Below are positions 33,177-41,972 of a stretch of DNA of 64,000 nt, one piece after another (positions within the stretch are counted from its first letter, which is position 1; every line of letters begins with the position of its first letter). Position numbers and translations under genes: made by a program. The DNA lies in NCBI GenBank assembly GCA_001899145.1, contig MKVF01000018.1, positions 434,001-498,000 of the forward strand, in the 5' to 3' direction. This stretch comes from Flavobacteriia bacterium 40-80. GTDB lineage: Bacteria > Bacteroidota > Bacteroidia > Flavobacteriales_D > Crocinitomicaceae. The notes beneath the pieces are model-generated. The model had not been told where the DNA came from. It ran no database searches and was given only the letters and a program-made list of their open reading frames with translations.

Positions 33177-33932
33177 CTATCTTACAAAACACCACTCATT
33201 TTCAGAGGATAGCTCCTCCTGATAAATATATCCGTCTTCTTTATATAATTTGTATTCTTCTGTCGATAAATCAGGGTTTTCGATTATAAAACGGGCAAAT
33301 TGTCCGCGTTGGTGTTTGGCGTACATCATGATGGTGGTGAGCTTTCCGTTTTTGTAATCTTTAAAAACCGGAGTGATCACTCTTGCTTTTGCTTCTTTCA
33401 GCCGGGCAGCTTTAAAATATTCTTCCGATGCAAGATTGAAGATCAAGTCCTTTTCTACCTTGTTAAGATGTTGAATAATAGATTTTTCCCAGAAATCATA
33501 AAGATTTTTGTTGCCGTTGAAGTCCGTTTTCGTTCCCATTTCCAGGCGATAAGGGAACATCCAGTCAAACGGGCGTAATATTCCATATAACCCGGAAAGA
33601 ATGCACACGGTTTTGTTTAATGTAGTGTAATGTTCTTCGGAAAGTGTTGAAATGTTCAGTCCTTTATATACTTCTCCGGTAAAAGAAAAAATCGCGGGGC
33701 GGCGGTACCTGCTCGCCTTGTCCGGACTGGTCCAGTTCTGGTAGCGTTCGTAGTTCAGCTCAGCCAGTGTATCTGATAATTTCATGATCCGTGAAAAGTC
33801 CTTCACATTCCATGATTTTAAAATGCGTGCTAATTGATTGGTTTTCTTTAAAAACTGAGGAGTTGTATAGCTCAGATCGGGATAGACCGACTGTTCGTCC
33901 AGTGATTTTGCGGGAGAGAGTAGTATTTTCAT
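33177..33932 (-). CDS. yaaA: Peroxide stress protein YaaA (UPF0246)
   Basis: 251 residues. The opening MKILLSPAKSLDEQ, the LNYERYQNW block, the AIFSFTGEVYKGLN and LSGLYGILRPFDWMFPYRLEMGTK blocks, and the closing RGQFARFIIENP are diagnostic of YaaA/DUF328. In E. coli YaaA limits DNA damage by lowering free iron during peroxide stress. It overlaps the Smr gene by 4 bases and is followed within 1 base by the membrane protein gene. Confidence 0.95.
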   Translation of the reverse strand: MKILLSPAKSLDEQSVYPDLSYTTPQFLKKTNQLARILKSWNVKDFSRIMKLSDTLAELNYERYQNWTSPDKASRYRRPAIFSFTGEVYKGLNISTLSEEHYTTLNKTVCILSGLYGILRPFDWMFPYRLEMGTKTDFNGNKNLYDFWEKSIIQHLNKVEKDLIFNLASEEYFKAARLKEAKARVITPVFKDYKNGKLTTIMMYAKHQRGQFARFIIENPDLSTEEYKLYKEDGYIYQEELSSENEWCFVR

Positions 33933-34501
33933 GTGTGCTGATCAAATAGAGTTTGCGCTAAACGAATTTCAGTGGCGCCTTTCCCATATTCCTGATAGGA
34001 AGCATCAAAATATTCAATATGCTCTTTTTTGGAAAGAAAAAGCCGTATTTCATCTTTCAGAACACCTTCACCAACGCCATGAATGACAATCAGCTTAGGA
34101 ATCCGGTGTTTAATGGCCTTCCGGAAAAAAGCGCGGAATTCGCCCAGTTGTTTCTGCAATATTTCCGCATTCGACATTCCCCTGTGAGAATCGGTAAGCT
34201 CTTCGATATGAAGGTCTATCTCCCAAAACTTAGAAGCTTTGGCATTGCCGTAAATTAATTCTTCCTTTTCATAGATTTCTGAAGTATTCATTTCCGGCTC
34301 TCCTGAGATCAGAAGCGGATTTGAGAAATCGATCTCAAAGTCAGTGGAATGAATCTTAATGATCTCTTCCAATGGATAAAAACGCTCAAATCCCGTTTCA
34401 TCTTCAACGATCAATTCATTTTTCGAGCGAAAACCCTTTACGATTCCCGTTCCCCGTTCATGAAGAAAGCCAACTTTTTCACCGATTTGAAAATTTTTCA
34501 C
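33929..34501 (-). CDS. Smr-domain protein with DUF2027-like N-terminus
   Basis: 190 residues. The N-terminal 60 residues (IGEKVGFLHERGTGIVKGFRSKNELIVEDE) look like a small beta-barrel of the DUF2027/KOW-like kind. Residues about 85-190 form an Smr domain with EIDLHIEEL and the signature IVIHGVGEGVLKDEI. Smr domains are nucleases or ribosome-associated quality-control factors (as in MutS2). The TTTG-N18-TATTTTTG promoter at 34520-34549 starts this gene and probably the yaaA transcript. Confidence 0.85.
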   Translation of the reverse strand: MKNFQIGEKVGFLHERGTGIVKGFRSKNELIVEDETGFERFYPLEEIIKIHSTDFEIDFSNPLLISGEPEMNTSEIYEKEELIYGNAKASKFWEIDLHIEELTDSHRGMSNAEILQKQLGEFRAFFRKAIKHRIPKLIVIHGVGEGVLKDEIRLFLSKKEHIEYFDASYQEYGKGATEIRLAQTLFDQHT

Positions 34502-34519
34502 CGTTCAATTGATTTTCAA

Positions 34520-34549
34520 CAAAAATAGTTTTTTTAGGTGAAAGACAAA
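34520..34549 (-). promoter_or_regulatory. Bacteroidota-type promoter of the smr-yaaA operon
   Basis: On the minus strand TTTG (complement of 34546-34549), an 18-base spacer and TATTTTTG (complement of 34520-34527) match the consensus. The ATG lies 18 bases downstream. Confidence 0.65.
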
Positions 34550-34789
34550 AGATGTGAGATGTAAGATAAAAAGACTTTAGATATTAATATTGGGACTTTA
34601 GGCGTTATAATTTTATGCTGTTGAGAGAAACCGGCCTGAATTGAAGATTCCGGATATAAGTTTAGAATTTGAAATTTAGAGTATTCCCTCTTATTCATGA
34701 GATCTGATTTGTAATTCTTAACCAATGCTTTACCGGCTTTCTCCTTCAATCTTCCAATCTGGAATCATCAAATATTCCGATTAAATGTT

Positions 34790-34797
34790 TAAATTTG
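34790..34797 (+). promoter_or_regulatory. Candidate -7 element for trhO
   Basis: TAAATTTG matches TAnnTTTG 26 bases before the ATG at 34824. The -33 position holds no clear TTTG. Confidence 0.45.
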
Positions 34798-34823
34798 GCT
34801 CATTAATTTAAAATTTTCATAGC

Positions 34824-35879
34824 ATGCAACTGTGGAATAAGTACAGTAAAGAAGAATTAGTGATGAAGCTGCGGGAGGCAGGACATCAGTTTGTAACCGT
34901 ATCTTTTTATCAATACGCAAAAATTGCGGATCCCCAGCTGTTCAGAGATCATTTATATCTGAACTGGTCAAAGCTGGATATTGTAGGACGTACTTACGTC
35001 GCTAAAGAAGGAATTAACGCGCAGATTTCCGTTCCTGTGGAACATTTTGAGCAATTCCGTGATGAATTGTATCAGATCGAATTCCTCAACGGGATCCGGC
35101 TGAATATTGCCGTAGAAGAAAGCACGGAGTTTCCTTTCTTAAAGCTAAAAGTAAAAGTCAGAAGCAAAATATTGGCAGACGGTTTAAATGACGAAACGTT
35201 TGATGTAACAAACAAGGGAAAACATTTAACGGCCGAAGAATTTAACCAGCTGACAGATGATCCGGAAACCATTTTAATTGATTTCAGAAATCATTATGAA
35301 TCGGAAGTGGGGCATTTTAAAGGTGCGATCCTTCCTGACGTGGATACTTTCCGGGATTCATTACCTTATATTGAAGAAAAATTCCTGAAAGGGAATGAAG
35401 ATAAAAATGTGGTCATGTATTGCACCGGGGGAATCCGTTGTGAAAAAGCGTCCGCGTGGTTTAAGCACAGAGGTTTCAGAAATGTGCATCAGCTGGAAGG
35501 CGGAATCATTAAATATGCTAATGACATTCGCGAAAAAGATCTGGAAAATAAATTCATCGGAACTAATTTCGTATTTGATGAGCGAAGAGGTGAGCGTATT
35601 TCTGATGATGTGATTGCCTGTTGCCACCAATGCGGCGAACCTTTTGACAAGCACACGAATTGCGTGAATGACGCGTGCCATTTGCTGTTTATCCAGTGTG
35701 ATAACTGCCATGAAAAGTACGAGGGCTGCTGTTCTGAAAATTGTCAGCATACCATTCATTTACCATTGGAGGAGCAGATGCAACTGAGAAAAGGCCTGAA
35801 TAACAGCAACAGGATCTTCAGGAAAGGAAGATCTGAAAGTCTTGTTTACAAGAAAAATACAGAAGATATTAACGCTTAA
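34824..35879 (+). CDS. trhO: tRNA uridine(34) hydroxylase, rhodanese family
   Basis: 351 residues. TrhO (YceA) hydroxylates uridine 34 of certain tRNAs. An N-terminal ferredoxin-like acylphosphatase-type domain (about 15-110: VTVSFYQYAKI, GRTYVAKEGINAQISVP) is followed by a rhodanese domain with the catalytic loop YCTGGIRCEKA near 200. A C-terminal cysteine-rich region (CCHQCGEPFDKHTNC, CDNCHEKYEGCCSENC) probably binds zinc. It is 2 bases upstream of lgt, so trhO-lgt-lnt form an operon. Confidence 0.95.
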   Translation: MQLWNKYSKEELVMKLREAGHQFVTVSFYQYAKIADPQLFRDHLYLNWSKLDIVGRTYVAKEGINAQISVPVEHFEQFRDELYQIEFLNGIRLNIAVEESTEFPFLKLKVKVRSKILADGLNDETFDVTNKGKHLTAEEFNQLTDDPETILIDFRNHYESEVGHFKGAILPDVDTFRDSLPYIEEKFLKGNEDKNVVMYCTGGIRCEKASAWFKHRGFRNVHQLEGGIIKYANDIREKDLENKFIGTNFVFDERRGERISDDVIACCHQCGEPFDKHTNCVNDACHLLFIQCDNCHEKYEGCCSENCQHTIHLPLEEQMQLRKGLNNSNRIFRKGRSESLVYKKNTEDINA

Positions 35880-35881
35880 TT

Positions 35882-36709
35882 ATGCTGAAACAACTTTACA
35901 TCAACTGGACGGTTACTCCCGAATTAATTGACGGCTGGAGTACACCGAACAAATACGGACTTTTGTTTGTCACAGGAATTATCATCGGCTATTTTGTCAT
36001 CAAAAGAATGTTCCGGGAGGATAAAATTGACGAATCATATCTGGATAAACTGTTGATGTTTGTTGTGATCGCGACAATTGTCGGCGCACGATTAGGACAC
36101 GTATTTTTCTACGACTGGGAATATTACAGTAAAAATCCGCAGGATATTGTAAAGGTGTGGGAAGGTGGATTAGCATCACACGGTGCTGCCATTGCTATTC
36201 TTCTTGCACTGTATTTTTATTCGAAATATATCATTAAGAAACCGATGTTGTGGATTCTGGATAGAGTAGTAGCACCGATTGCCATTGCCGGGTGCTTTAT
36301 TCGTCTGGGGAATCTGGTGAACCATGAGATTATAGGTAAGGTGACAACCTTGCCGTGGGGATTTATATTTAACAATTCGCCGGAGGCGATCAATCCCGAA
36401 ACAGGTGAAATTCTCCCAAGGCATCCTGCCCAGCTTTATGAAGCCGTTTATTATCTGTTTACCTTCCTCTTGCTGATGTATCTGTATTGGAAAAAGAACT
36501 GGAGAAAGAGAACCGGCGCCATTTTCGGAGTGTTTATGATCGTTCTATGGACCGGGCGGTTTTTAATTGAGTTCGTGAAAGATGCGCAGACAGACCGGGA
36601 TATTCATGCAGCTATCTCCACAGGTCAGTGGCTGAGTATTCCTTTTATTATTGCAGGGATTGTAATTTTATATATAAGTTTAAAGCGACAAGAAGCAGCA
36701 AAACAATAA
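35882..36709 (+). CDS. lgt: Prolipoprotein diacylglyceryl transferase
   Basis: 275 residues with seven predicted membrane helices. Lgt transfers diacylglyceryl from phosphatidylglycerol to the lipobox cysteine. The family signature reads IRLGNLVNHEIIGKVTTLPWGF, and the essential RHPAQLYEAVYYL block and the C-terminal TGRFLIEFVKD block are present. It is encoded 5 bases before lnt. Having two lipoprotein maturation genes in one operon is consistent with the lipoprotein (54488-55372) found elsewhere in the window. Confidence 0.96.
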   Translation: MLKQLYINWTVTPELIDGWSTPNKYGLLFVTGIIIGYFVIKRMFREDKIDESYLDKLLMFVVIATIVGARLGHVFFYDWEYYSKNPQDIVKVWEGGLASHGAAIAILLALYFYSKYIIKKPMLWILDRVVAPIAIAGCFIRLGNLVNHEIIGKVTTLPWGFIFNNSPEAINPETGEILPRHPAQLYEAVYYLFTFLLLMYLYWKKNWRKRTGAIFGVFMIVLWTGRFLIEFVKDAQTDRDIHAAISTGQWLSIPFIIAGIVILYISLKRQEAAKQ

Positions 36710-36714
36710 TAATT

Positions 36715-38316
36715 ATGATTATCACCCGAAGCGTCCGTTATCTTTTAAGTGCACTCAGTGGAATACTGCTGGTGCTATCTTTTCCGAATACAGGAAGTTT
36801 GTTTCCGCTCTCGTTTATTGCTTTAGTTCCGCTCTTGCTGACCGAACATTCTATTTACAAGAAGAGGCTTAGAGCGGGAAAAGTATATATCCATGCCTTT
36901 TTAACTTTCCTGATCTACAATGTGGGTACAACGTGGTGGATATGGAATTCATCAGAAGGAGGAGCGCTCATGGCGTTCATTGCAAATACGTTTTTGATGT
37001 CTTTTGTATTTTATCTTTTTCACCTGACAAAACGGAATCTGGGCAGAAACATGGGATTTGTCTGCCTGTTTATGTATTGGATTGGTTTTGAATACCTGCA
37101 CACTTTCTGGGAGCTGGCCTGGCCATGGCTGAATTTTGGAAATATTTATGCATCCGCACCTCAGCTGATCCAGTGGTATTCTGTCACAGGAGCTTCCGGA
37201 GGAACATTGTGGATGCTGCTGACTAATTTCTTATTGTTCAGATTTATTTATGCTCGTTTTGTTCAGGAAAAGCCGTTGGAGCAAACCAAAAAATGGGTAG
37301 TGCGTTTTTCGCTGGTGCTACTGCTGCCAATGCTCCTCTCGCTGGTGATGTATTATACCTATGAAGAAAAAGGAGTGGCCTCGGAAATAGTTGTAGTACA
37401 GCCGAATATAGATCCTTATGTAGATAAATTCTCCGGGCAGATTTTACCGCAGATCAACGCGATTTGTGACCTGGCGGATAGCCTGGTAACCCCGAAAACA
37501 GAATTTGTTATTGCTCCTGAAACGGCATTGCCTTATCTTTTTGTAGAAGAAGAAGTCAAACGGGTGATCTATTATCATTACCTGGTGGAACGTAAAGCAA
37601 AATGGCCGAATGCAGCTTTGCTGATCGGTGCGAATACAAAAAAATATTATTACAACAAACGGTCAGTTGCTTCGCTTCCTACGCCGGATGGTCCCGGTTA
37701 CGAAGAATATTACAATACGGCTATGCTGATCGATCATATTGACCGTCCTTCATTCCTTCATAAATCTAAATTAGTATTAGGCGTTGAGAAAATCCCTTTT
37801 GTCTCTGTTTTTCCTTTCTTGCAGCAATTTGCATTGCAAAACGGAGGTACATCTGTTACTTTAGGAACAGAATTCGCCCCTCGTGTTTTTGAAACGAATA
37901 AAGTGAAGCTTGCCCCGGTGATTTGTTATGAATCGATTTTCGGGGAATTTATCTCTAAGCAGTGTAAGCAGGGAGCGGAATTTATCGCTGTGATTACTAA
38001 TGACGGCTGGTGGAAAGACACACCCGGATACAAACAGCACCTGGCTTTTGCGCGTTTAAGAGCGATAGAGAACAGGAAATGGGTTGCACGATCTGCTAAT
38101 ACAGGAACATCAGCATTTATAAACCAACGCGGAGATATTGTTCAGTCAACCGGATGGTGGGCGAGAGCAGCTTTGCGTCAGGTGATTAACAGAAATGCAG
38201 AACTGACGTTCTATTCGAGAGTGGGTGATTATATCGGTAAGACAAGCTTGCTTGTTGCAACGCTGGCATTTATTCTGACACTATTTTACAGAAGAAGGCC
38301 AAAGAAATCAGTATGA
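36715..38316 (+). CDS. lnt: Apolipoprotein N-acyltransferase
   Basis: 533 residues from the ATG at 36715; a longer frame reaches into lgt, but this start follows lgt by 5 bases and gives the usual N-terminal helix. The membrane half (1-215) precedes a nitrilase-like periplasmic domain with the catalytic triad Glu269 (APETALPY), Lys352 (HKSKLVLGVE) and Cys404 (PVICYESIFGE). Lnt adds the third acyl chain to lipoproteins. The gene ends 2 bases before the convergent ZIP gene. Confidence 0.95.
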   Translation: MIITRSVRYLLSALSGILLVLSFPNTGSLFPLSFIALVPLLLTEHSIYKKRLRAGKVYIHAFLTFLIYNVGTTWWIWNSSEGGALMAFIANTFLMSFVFYLFHLTKRNLGRNMGFVCLFMYWIGFEYLHTFWELAWPWLNFGNIYASAPQLIQWYSVTGASGGTLWMLLTNFLLFRFIYARFVQEKPLEQTKKWVVRFSLVLLLPMLLSLVMYYTYEEKGVASEIVVVQPNIDPYVDKFSGQILPQINAICDLADSLVTPKTEFVIAPETALPYLFVEEEVKRVIYYHYLVERKAKWPNAALLIGANTKKYYYNKRSVASLPTPDGPGYEEYYNTAMLIDHIDRPSFLHKSKLVLGVEKIPFVSVFPFLQQFALQNGGTSVTLGTEFAPRVFETNKVKLAPVICYESIFGEFISKQCKQGAEFIAVITNDGWWKDTPGYKQHLAFARLRAIENRKWVARSANTGTSAFINQRGDIVQSTGWWARAALRQVINRNAELTFYSRVGDYIGKTSLLVATLAFILTLFYRRRPKKSV

Positions 38317-38318
38317 TT

Positions 38319-39134
38319 TTACCCTAAAGCAACGTCTAATATCATCATCACCAGGAAACCACCGATAAATCCTAAAACGGCAATATCTGTATATTTGTCC
38401 TGCTGGGTTTCCGGAATGACTTCCTCCACTACTACATAAATCATTGCTCCCGCAGCGAAAGCCAATGCGTAAGGTAAAACCGGCTGCATGTAAATCACCA
38501 ATGCTGCGCCCAAAACTCCGGCAATAGGCTCTACAATAGCGGAGAGCTGACCAAACATGAAGCTTTTGGACCGGCTTAAACCGGCTCGTTTTAGAGGCAT
38601 CGCGACAGCAAAACCTTCCGGAAAATTCTGTATTCCTATACCGATAGCCAAAGCAATAGCTCCGGTAATCGTCGCACCGTCAATCCCTAATCCGGCAGCG
38701 CCGAACAAGACCCCTACTGCCAGCCCTTCCGGAATATTATGAAGGGTGATTGCCAATACAAGCAAAGTTGATTTATGAAATTGATTTTTCACACCTTCTT
38801 TTTGGTCCTCTCCGAAATTGATATGGAGGTGAGGCATTGTTTTATCCAGCGCGAACAGAAATAGCGCACCGATTAAAAAGCCTACCGCGGCTGGCATCCA
38901 TGGCATAGTCGGATACTGTTTTTCAGAAAGCTCAATCGCAGGGCTGAGCAATGACCAAAAGCTGGCAGCAACCATTACACCACCCGTAAATCCGAGCATT
39001 CCGTCAAGAGCAGCACGCTTCGGCTTTTTGAAAAGAAAAACTAAACCGGCACCTGCTGCGGTCATCAACCAGGTAAAGATAGTGGCGATCAGAGCAGCCG
39101 TTATAGGATGAATACTTTTGAAAAACTCAATCAT
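38319..39134 (-). CDS. ZIP family metal transporter
   Basis: 271 residues from the ATG at 39134 (MIEFFKSIHP); a longer frame adds 17 polar residues and reads into the promoter. Eight membrane helices and the metal-site motifs LHNIPEGLAVGVLFG and IQNFPEGFAVAMPL identify a ZIP (Zn/Fe-regulated) transporter of the GufA-like type. It imports divalent metals, most often zinc. CAAAAATA at 39151-39158 gives a TATTTTTG -7 box 16 bases before the ATG on the minus strand. Confidence 0.92.
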   Translation of the reverse strand: MIEFFKSIHPITAALIATIFTWLMTAAGAGLVFLFKKPKRAALDGMLGFTGGVMVAASFWSLLSPAIELSEKQYPTMPWMPAAVGFLIGALFLFALDKTMPHLHINFGEDQKEGVKNQFHKSTLLVLAITLHNIPEGLAVGVLFGAAGLGIDGATITGAIALAIGIGIQNFPEGFAVAMPLKRAGLSRSKSFMFGQLSAIVEPIAGVLGAALVIYMQPVLPYALAFAAGAMIYVVVEEVIPETQQDKYTDIAVLGFIGGFLVMMILDVALG

Positions 39135-39289
39135 GAAGTGATTTTTTATGCAAAAATAATGATTTAATTGAGAAATGTAATTCAAAAGTTAGATTAGTCT
39201 AATTTTTTTAACGATTCTATCAAAAATGTTTACGGGAATTTTGCTGATGGTTTTTAAGGTTTAAACAGATTGAATATAAGATATTTATA

Positions 39290-39410
39290 ATTGAATTAGA
39301 TATTATTTCTTATTAAAATAATATATTGTTTGATATTAAACTATAATATTGTTGTTTAATAGAATGTAATAATATTTGATAGTAAAAAATAATATTGTAT
39401 TTTTGTATCA
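39290..39410 (+). promoter_or_regulatory. AT-rich regulatory region with promoter of the AAA/DUF4143 gene
   Basis: TTTG (39375-39378), a 19-base spacer and TATTTTTG (39398-39405) form a perfect Bacteroidota promoter 16 bases before the ATG. Upstream, ATATTG-like words recur at 39323, 39346, 39372 and 39392 (spacing 23, 26, 20). GTTTGATATTAAAC is a near-palindrome. The layout resembles a phased repressor-binding region, but no binding protein is known. Confidence 0.6.
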
Positions 39411-39421
39411 AATGAATTAAG

Positions 39422-40639
39422 ATGATCAGTCAGGAATTAATAGCGGAAGTTATCGATGCCCAGCGGGAAATATTTTTAAAAAAACAGACCGGTGTGGACA
39501 GAGAGATTCTTCATAATGTCCATGTACATGAGAATTTTGTAAATGTCATAACAGGAGTAAGACGTTGTGGTAAAAGTACTTTGCTACTTCAGCTTTTGCG
39601 GAAACATTTTGATAACGCATTATTTTTAAATTTCGAAGATATACGTTTAGCAGGATTTGCGACAGATGATTTCCGGCGTTTGGATGCCGAAATAAAGAAC
39701 AGTAATCAGACGGTTTTATTTTTCGATGAAATCCAGATGCTCGAAAACTGGGAGCTATATGTACGGCAAAAAGTAGATGAAGGCTTTCAGGTAATTGTGA
39801 CGGGATCTAATGCTACCTTACTGAGTACTGAATTAGGTACGAAGCTGACAGGCAGGCATTTGTCAACAGAACTATTTCCGTTTTCATATAATGAATTTCT
39901 TGCGCTGAAAGGTTTGGAAAGCTCTGAGAAAAGTGCACAATTATATTTTGAAAAAGGAGGTTTTCCTGAATACCTGAAAACAGATAATTCTTTGATCTTA
40001 AATCAGCTGCTGGATGATATCCTCTACCGCGATATAGCTGTCCGTTATGGTGTAAGAGATATTGTTTCGCTTAGAAAATTAGCGGTGTATCTGATATCTA
40101 ATATCGGGAAACCTGTTTCTGCGACCAACCTGACTAAAATGTTTGATATAAAGGCAGTCAGCACGATGCTGGAATACTTTTCTCATCTGGAGAATACGTA
40201 TGTTGTACAATTTGTTCCGAAGTTCAGCTATTCTATAAAGAAACAAATCAGAAATCCTAAAAAAGTATATACAATTGATTTAGGGTTGTTCGCGCATAAT
40301 TCAATCACATTTACCGAAGAGCAGGGCAGAAGGCTGGAAAATCTGGTGTTCCTTCATCTGAGAAGATCCTTTAAAGAAATCTATTATTTCAGCGAGGAAC
40401 AAGAATGTGATTTTGTTGTTATGGAACGGGAGCAGCCGAAATTGTTGATACAGGTCTGCTACCATCTGAATGAAGACAATTTAAAACGTGAGCTGGGAGG
40501 AGCATTTGAAGCGTTGCGCTACTTTGATAAGAAAAAGGCATTGTTGGTTACGATGAATCAAAAAGACCGCTTTGAAAAGGAAGGAATGATGGTAGAAGTG
40601 CTGCCGTTACATGAATTCCTGACGAACAGCGCTTTTTAA
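39422..40639 (+). CDS. AAA ATPase with DUF4143 C-terminal domain
   Basis: 405 residues. The AAA_14 ATPase half shows Walker A GVRRCGKST (about 46-54), Walker B TVLFFDEIQ and sensor VIVTGSNATLLS. The DUF4143 half (about 200-405) is an archaeal-ATPase-type domain related to PD-(D/E)xK nucleases. The expected DF...IEVK core here reads CDFVVMEREQPKLLIQVCY, so Glu and Lys are replaced by Gln and Cys, and nuclease activity is doubtful. The role of the family is unclear. The gene stands alone, and its promoter region is more AT-rich than its neighbours. It overlaps xerD tail to tail by 4 bases. Confidence 0.85.
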   Translation: MISQELIAEVIDAQREIFLKKQTGVDREILHNVHVHENFVNVITGVRRCGKSTLLLQLLRKHFDNALFLNFEDIRLAGFATDDFRRLDAEIKNSNQTVLFFDEIQMLENWELYVRQKVDEGFQVIVTGSNATLLSTELGTKLTGRHLSTELFPFSYNEFLALKGLESSEKSAQLYFEKGGFPEYLKTDNSLILNQLLDDILYRDIAVRYGVRDIVSLRKLAVYLISNIGKPVSATNLTKMFDIKAVSTMLEYFSHLENTYVVQFVPKFSYSIKKQIRNPKKVYTIDLGLFAHNSITFTEEQGRRLENLVFLHLRRSFKEIYYFSEEQECDFVVMEREQPKLLIQVCYHLNEDNLKRELGGAFEALRYFDKKKALLVTMNQKDRFEKEGMMVEVLPLHEFLTNSAF

Positions 40640-41538
40640 GATTTTTTATTTCTCGGATGGAAGCTCATGATCGTATCTTTCAGATAGGATTGATCAAGAT
40701 GGGTGTAGATTTCTGTCGTTGAAATGGATTCATGGCCGAGAAGCTCCTGGATCGCGCGCAGATTAGCTCCGCCTTCCAGTAAATGGGTGGCAAACGAATG
40801 CCGTAAAGTATGCGGACTCACATTTTTTGTAATTCCCGCATCTTCCGCCAGCTGTTTTATAATGGTGAAGATCATTACACGTGTTAAAGCGCTTCCTCTC
40901 CGGTTCAGAAATACATAAGCCTCATTCCCCGGCTTGATGTTCTGGTGATTGCGGGTGGCGGTCAGATAAGTATTGATTTCATCGGCTACATACTGATTCA
41001 TAGGTACCAGACGCTCTTTGTTTCCCTTTCCAATGACACGTAGAAAACCCTCCTGAGGAAATAAATGTTCAAATTTCAGGTTGATCAGCTCGGAAACACG
41101 TAACCCACAGCTGTAAAGTGTTTCCATAATGGCTCTGTTTCTCTGCCCTTCATTTTTTGATAAATCGATAGCATACATCATTGCGTTGATTTCGTCCAGC
41201 TCCAGTACATCCGGTAATTTCCGGCCGATCGAAGGTGACTCGACTAATGAAGTAGGTAAATCCTGGAGATAGTCGTTATAATGTAAAAACTGGAAGAATT
41301 GCCGGACACCGGAAAGAATACGTGCCTGGCTTCTGGCTCCGATTCCCAGATCATACAGTTCTGTCATGAAGGCCAGCAGGTCTTCATACCGGAGCTGTTC
41401 CACGTTGAGTTTTCTCTGTATCGCAAATTCATACAATTTCAGGACATCCCGCTGATAAGCTTCTACCGTATTTTCAGATAAACCTTTTTCAACTTTCAAA
41501 AATCCCAGAAATTCCTTAATATAGCGTTCCCAAGTCAT
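40636..41538 (-). CDS. xerD: Site-specific tyrosine recombinase XerD
   Basis: 300 residues. XerD with XerC resolves chromosome dimers at dif. N-terminal SAM-like domain (1-100), catalytic domain (105-300) with Arg147, Lys171, His243, Arg246, His269 and Tyr278. HTLRHSFATHLLEGGANLRAIQELLGHESISTTEIYTH is the standard block. Length and lack of an adjacent mobile element favour the housekeeping enzyme over an integrase. The start is 14 bases from that of the divergent aroQ gene. Confidence 0.93.
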   Translation of the reverse strand: MTWERYIKEFLGFLKVEKGLSENTVEAYQRDVLKLYEFAIQRKLNVEQLRYEDLLAFMTELYDLGIGARSQARILSGVRQFFQFLHYNDYLQDLPTSLVESPSIGRKLPDVLELDEINAMMYAIDLSKNEGQRNRAIMETLYSCGLRVSELINLKFEHLFPQEGFLRVIGKGNKERLVPMNQYVADEINTYLTATRNHQNIKPGNEAYVFLNRRGSALTRVMIFTIIKQLAEDAGITKNVSPHTLRHSFATHLLEGGANLRAIQELLGHESISTTEIYTHLDQSYLKDTIMSFHPRNKKS

Positions 41539-41542
41539 GATT

Positions 41543-41550
41543 CAAAGATA
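41543..41550 (-). promoter_or_regulatory. -7 element very close to the xerD start
   Basis: The complement of CAAAGATA is TATCTTTG, only 4 bases before the xerD ATG. A transcript from here would be leaderless or nearly so. The -33 box is weak and would lie inside aroQ. Confidence 0.4.
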
Positions 41551-41552
41551 AT

Positions 41553-41966
41553 ATGAAACTGCTAATTGTAAACGGACCGAACTTAAATTTACTCGGAAAG
41601 AGAGAGCCTTCCGTCTATGGAAATGAAACATTTGAATCTTATTTTGAAAAATTGAAAATTAACTACCCGAAACTGGAACTGGAATATTTTCAGTCGAATG
41701 TAGAAGGAAAGATCATTGATAAGCTGCAGGAAACTGATGCTGCAGGCGTGATTTTAAACGCGGGTGGTTATACACATACTTCTGTTGCGATCAGAGATTG
41801 CATTTCTGCTGTTTCTGTCCCGGTTGTAGAGGTACATATATCGAATGTGGCAGCAAGAGAAGAATTCCGACACACTTCACTGATTGCTCCCGTAGCGGCA
41901 GGATGTATATTCGGATTCGGCTTAATGTCTTATGATCTGGCAATCGAATTCTTTATCAAAAGCTGA
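41553..41966 (+). CDS. aroQ: 3-Dehydroquinate dehydratase, type II
   Basis: 137 residues. The third step of the shikimate pathway, dehydrating 3-dehydroquinate. Type II motifs: IVNGPNLNLLGKREPSVYG with catalytic Tyr22, NAGGYTHTSVAIRD, and VEVHISN with the catalytic histidine. Length is normal for the dodecameric enzyme. It is divergent from xerD, so its promoter must overlap the xerD coding region. It ends 6 bases before the convergent PlsC-like gene. Confidence 0.96.
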   Translation: MKLLIVNGPNLNLLGKREPSVYGNETFESYFEKLKINYPKLELEYFQSNVEGKIIDKLQETDAAGVILNAGGYTHTSVAIRDCISAVSVPVVEVHISNVAAREEFRHTSLIAPVAAGCIFGFGLMSYDLAIEFFIKS

Positions 41967-41972
41967 GACTGT

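Larger units (their letters stand above)
34502..34823. other. Divergent intergenic region, repeat text
   Basis: This 322-base gap lies between two divergent genes. Besides the smr promoter and the trhO -7 box it contains degenerate repeat text (34541-34604) of the GACTTTAGATATTAATATTGG kind, which recurs at 45586-45621. A 71-codon open frame on the minus strand reads through this low-complexity text and is not considered a gene. Confidence 0.5.

Noticed and set aside
34534-34749. 71-codon open frame on the minus strand
   Set aside because: It runs through repeat-like intergenic text and overlaps the smr promoter; no signal or domain is visible and its composition matches the non-coding flanks.
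39422-40639. AAA/DUF4143 gene as part of a known defence island
   Set aside because: The neighbours (ZIP transporter, xerD, aroQ) are housekeeping genes and no other defence gene is present.
40636-41538. XerD-like gene as a mobile-element integrase
   Set aside because: No attachment repeats, phage or transposon genes adjoin; length and motifs fit housekeeping XerD, and aroQ is the divergent neighbour.
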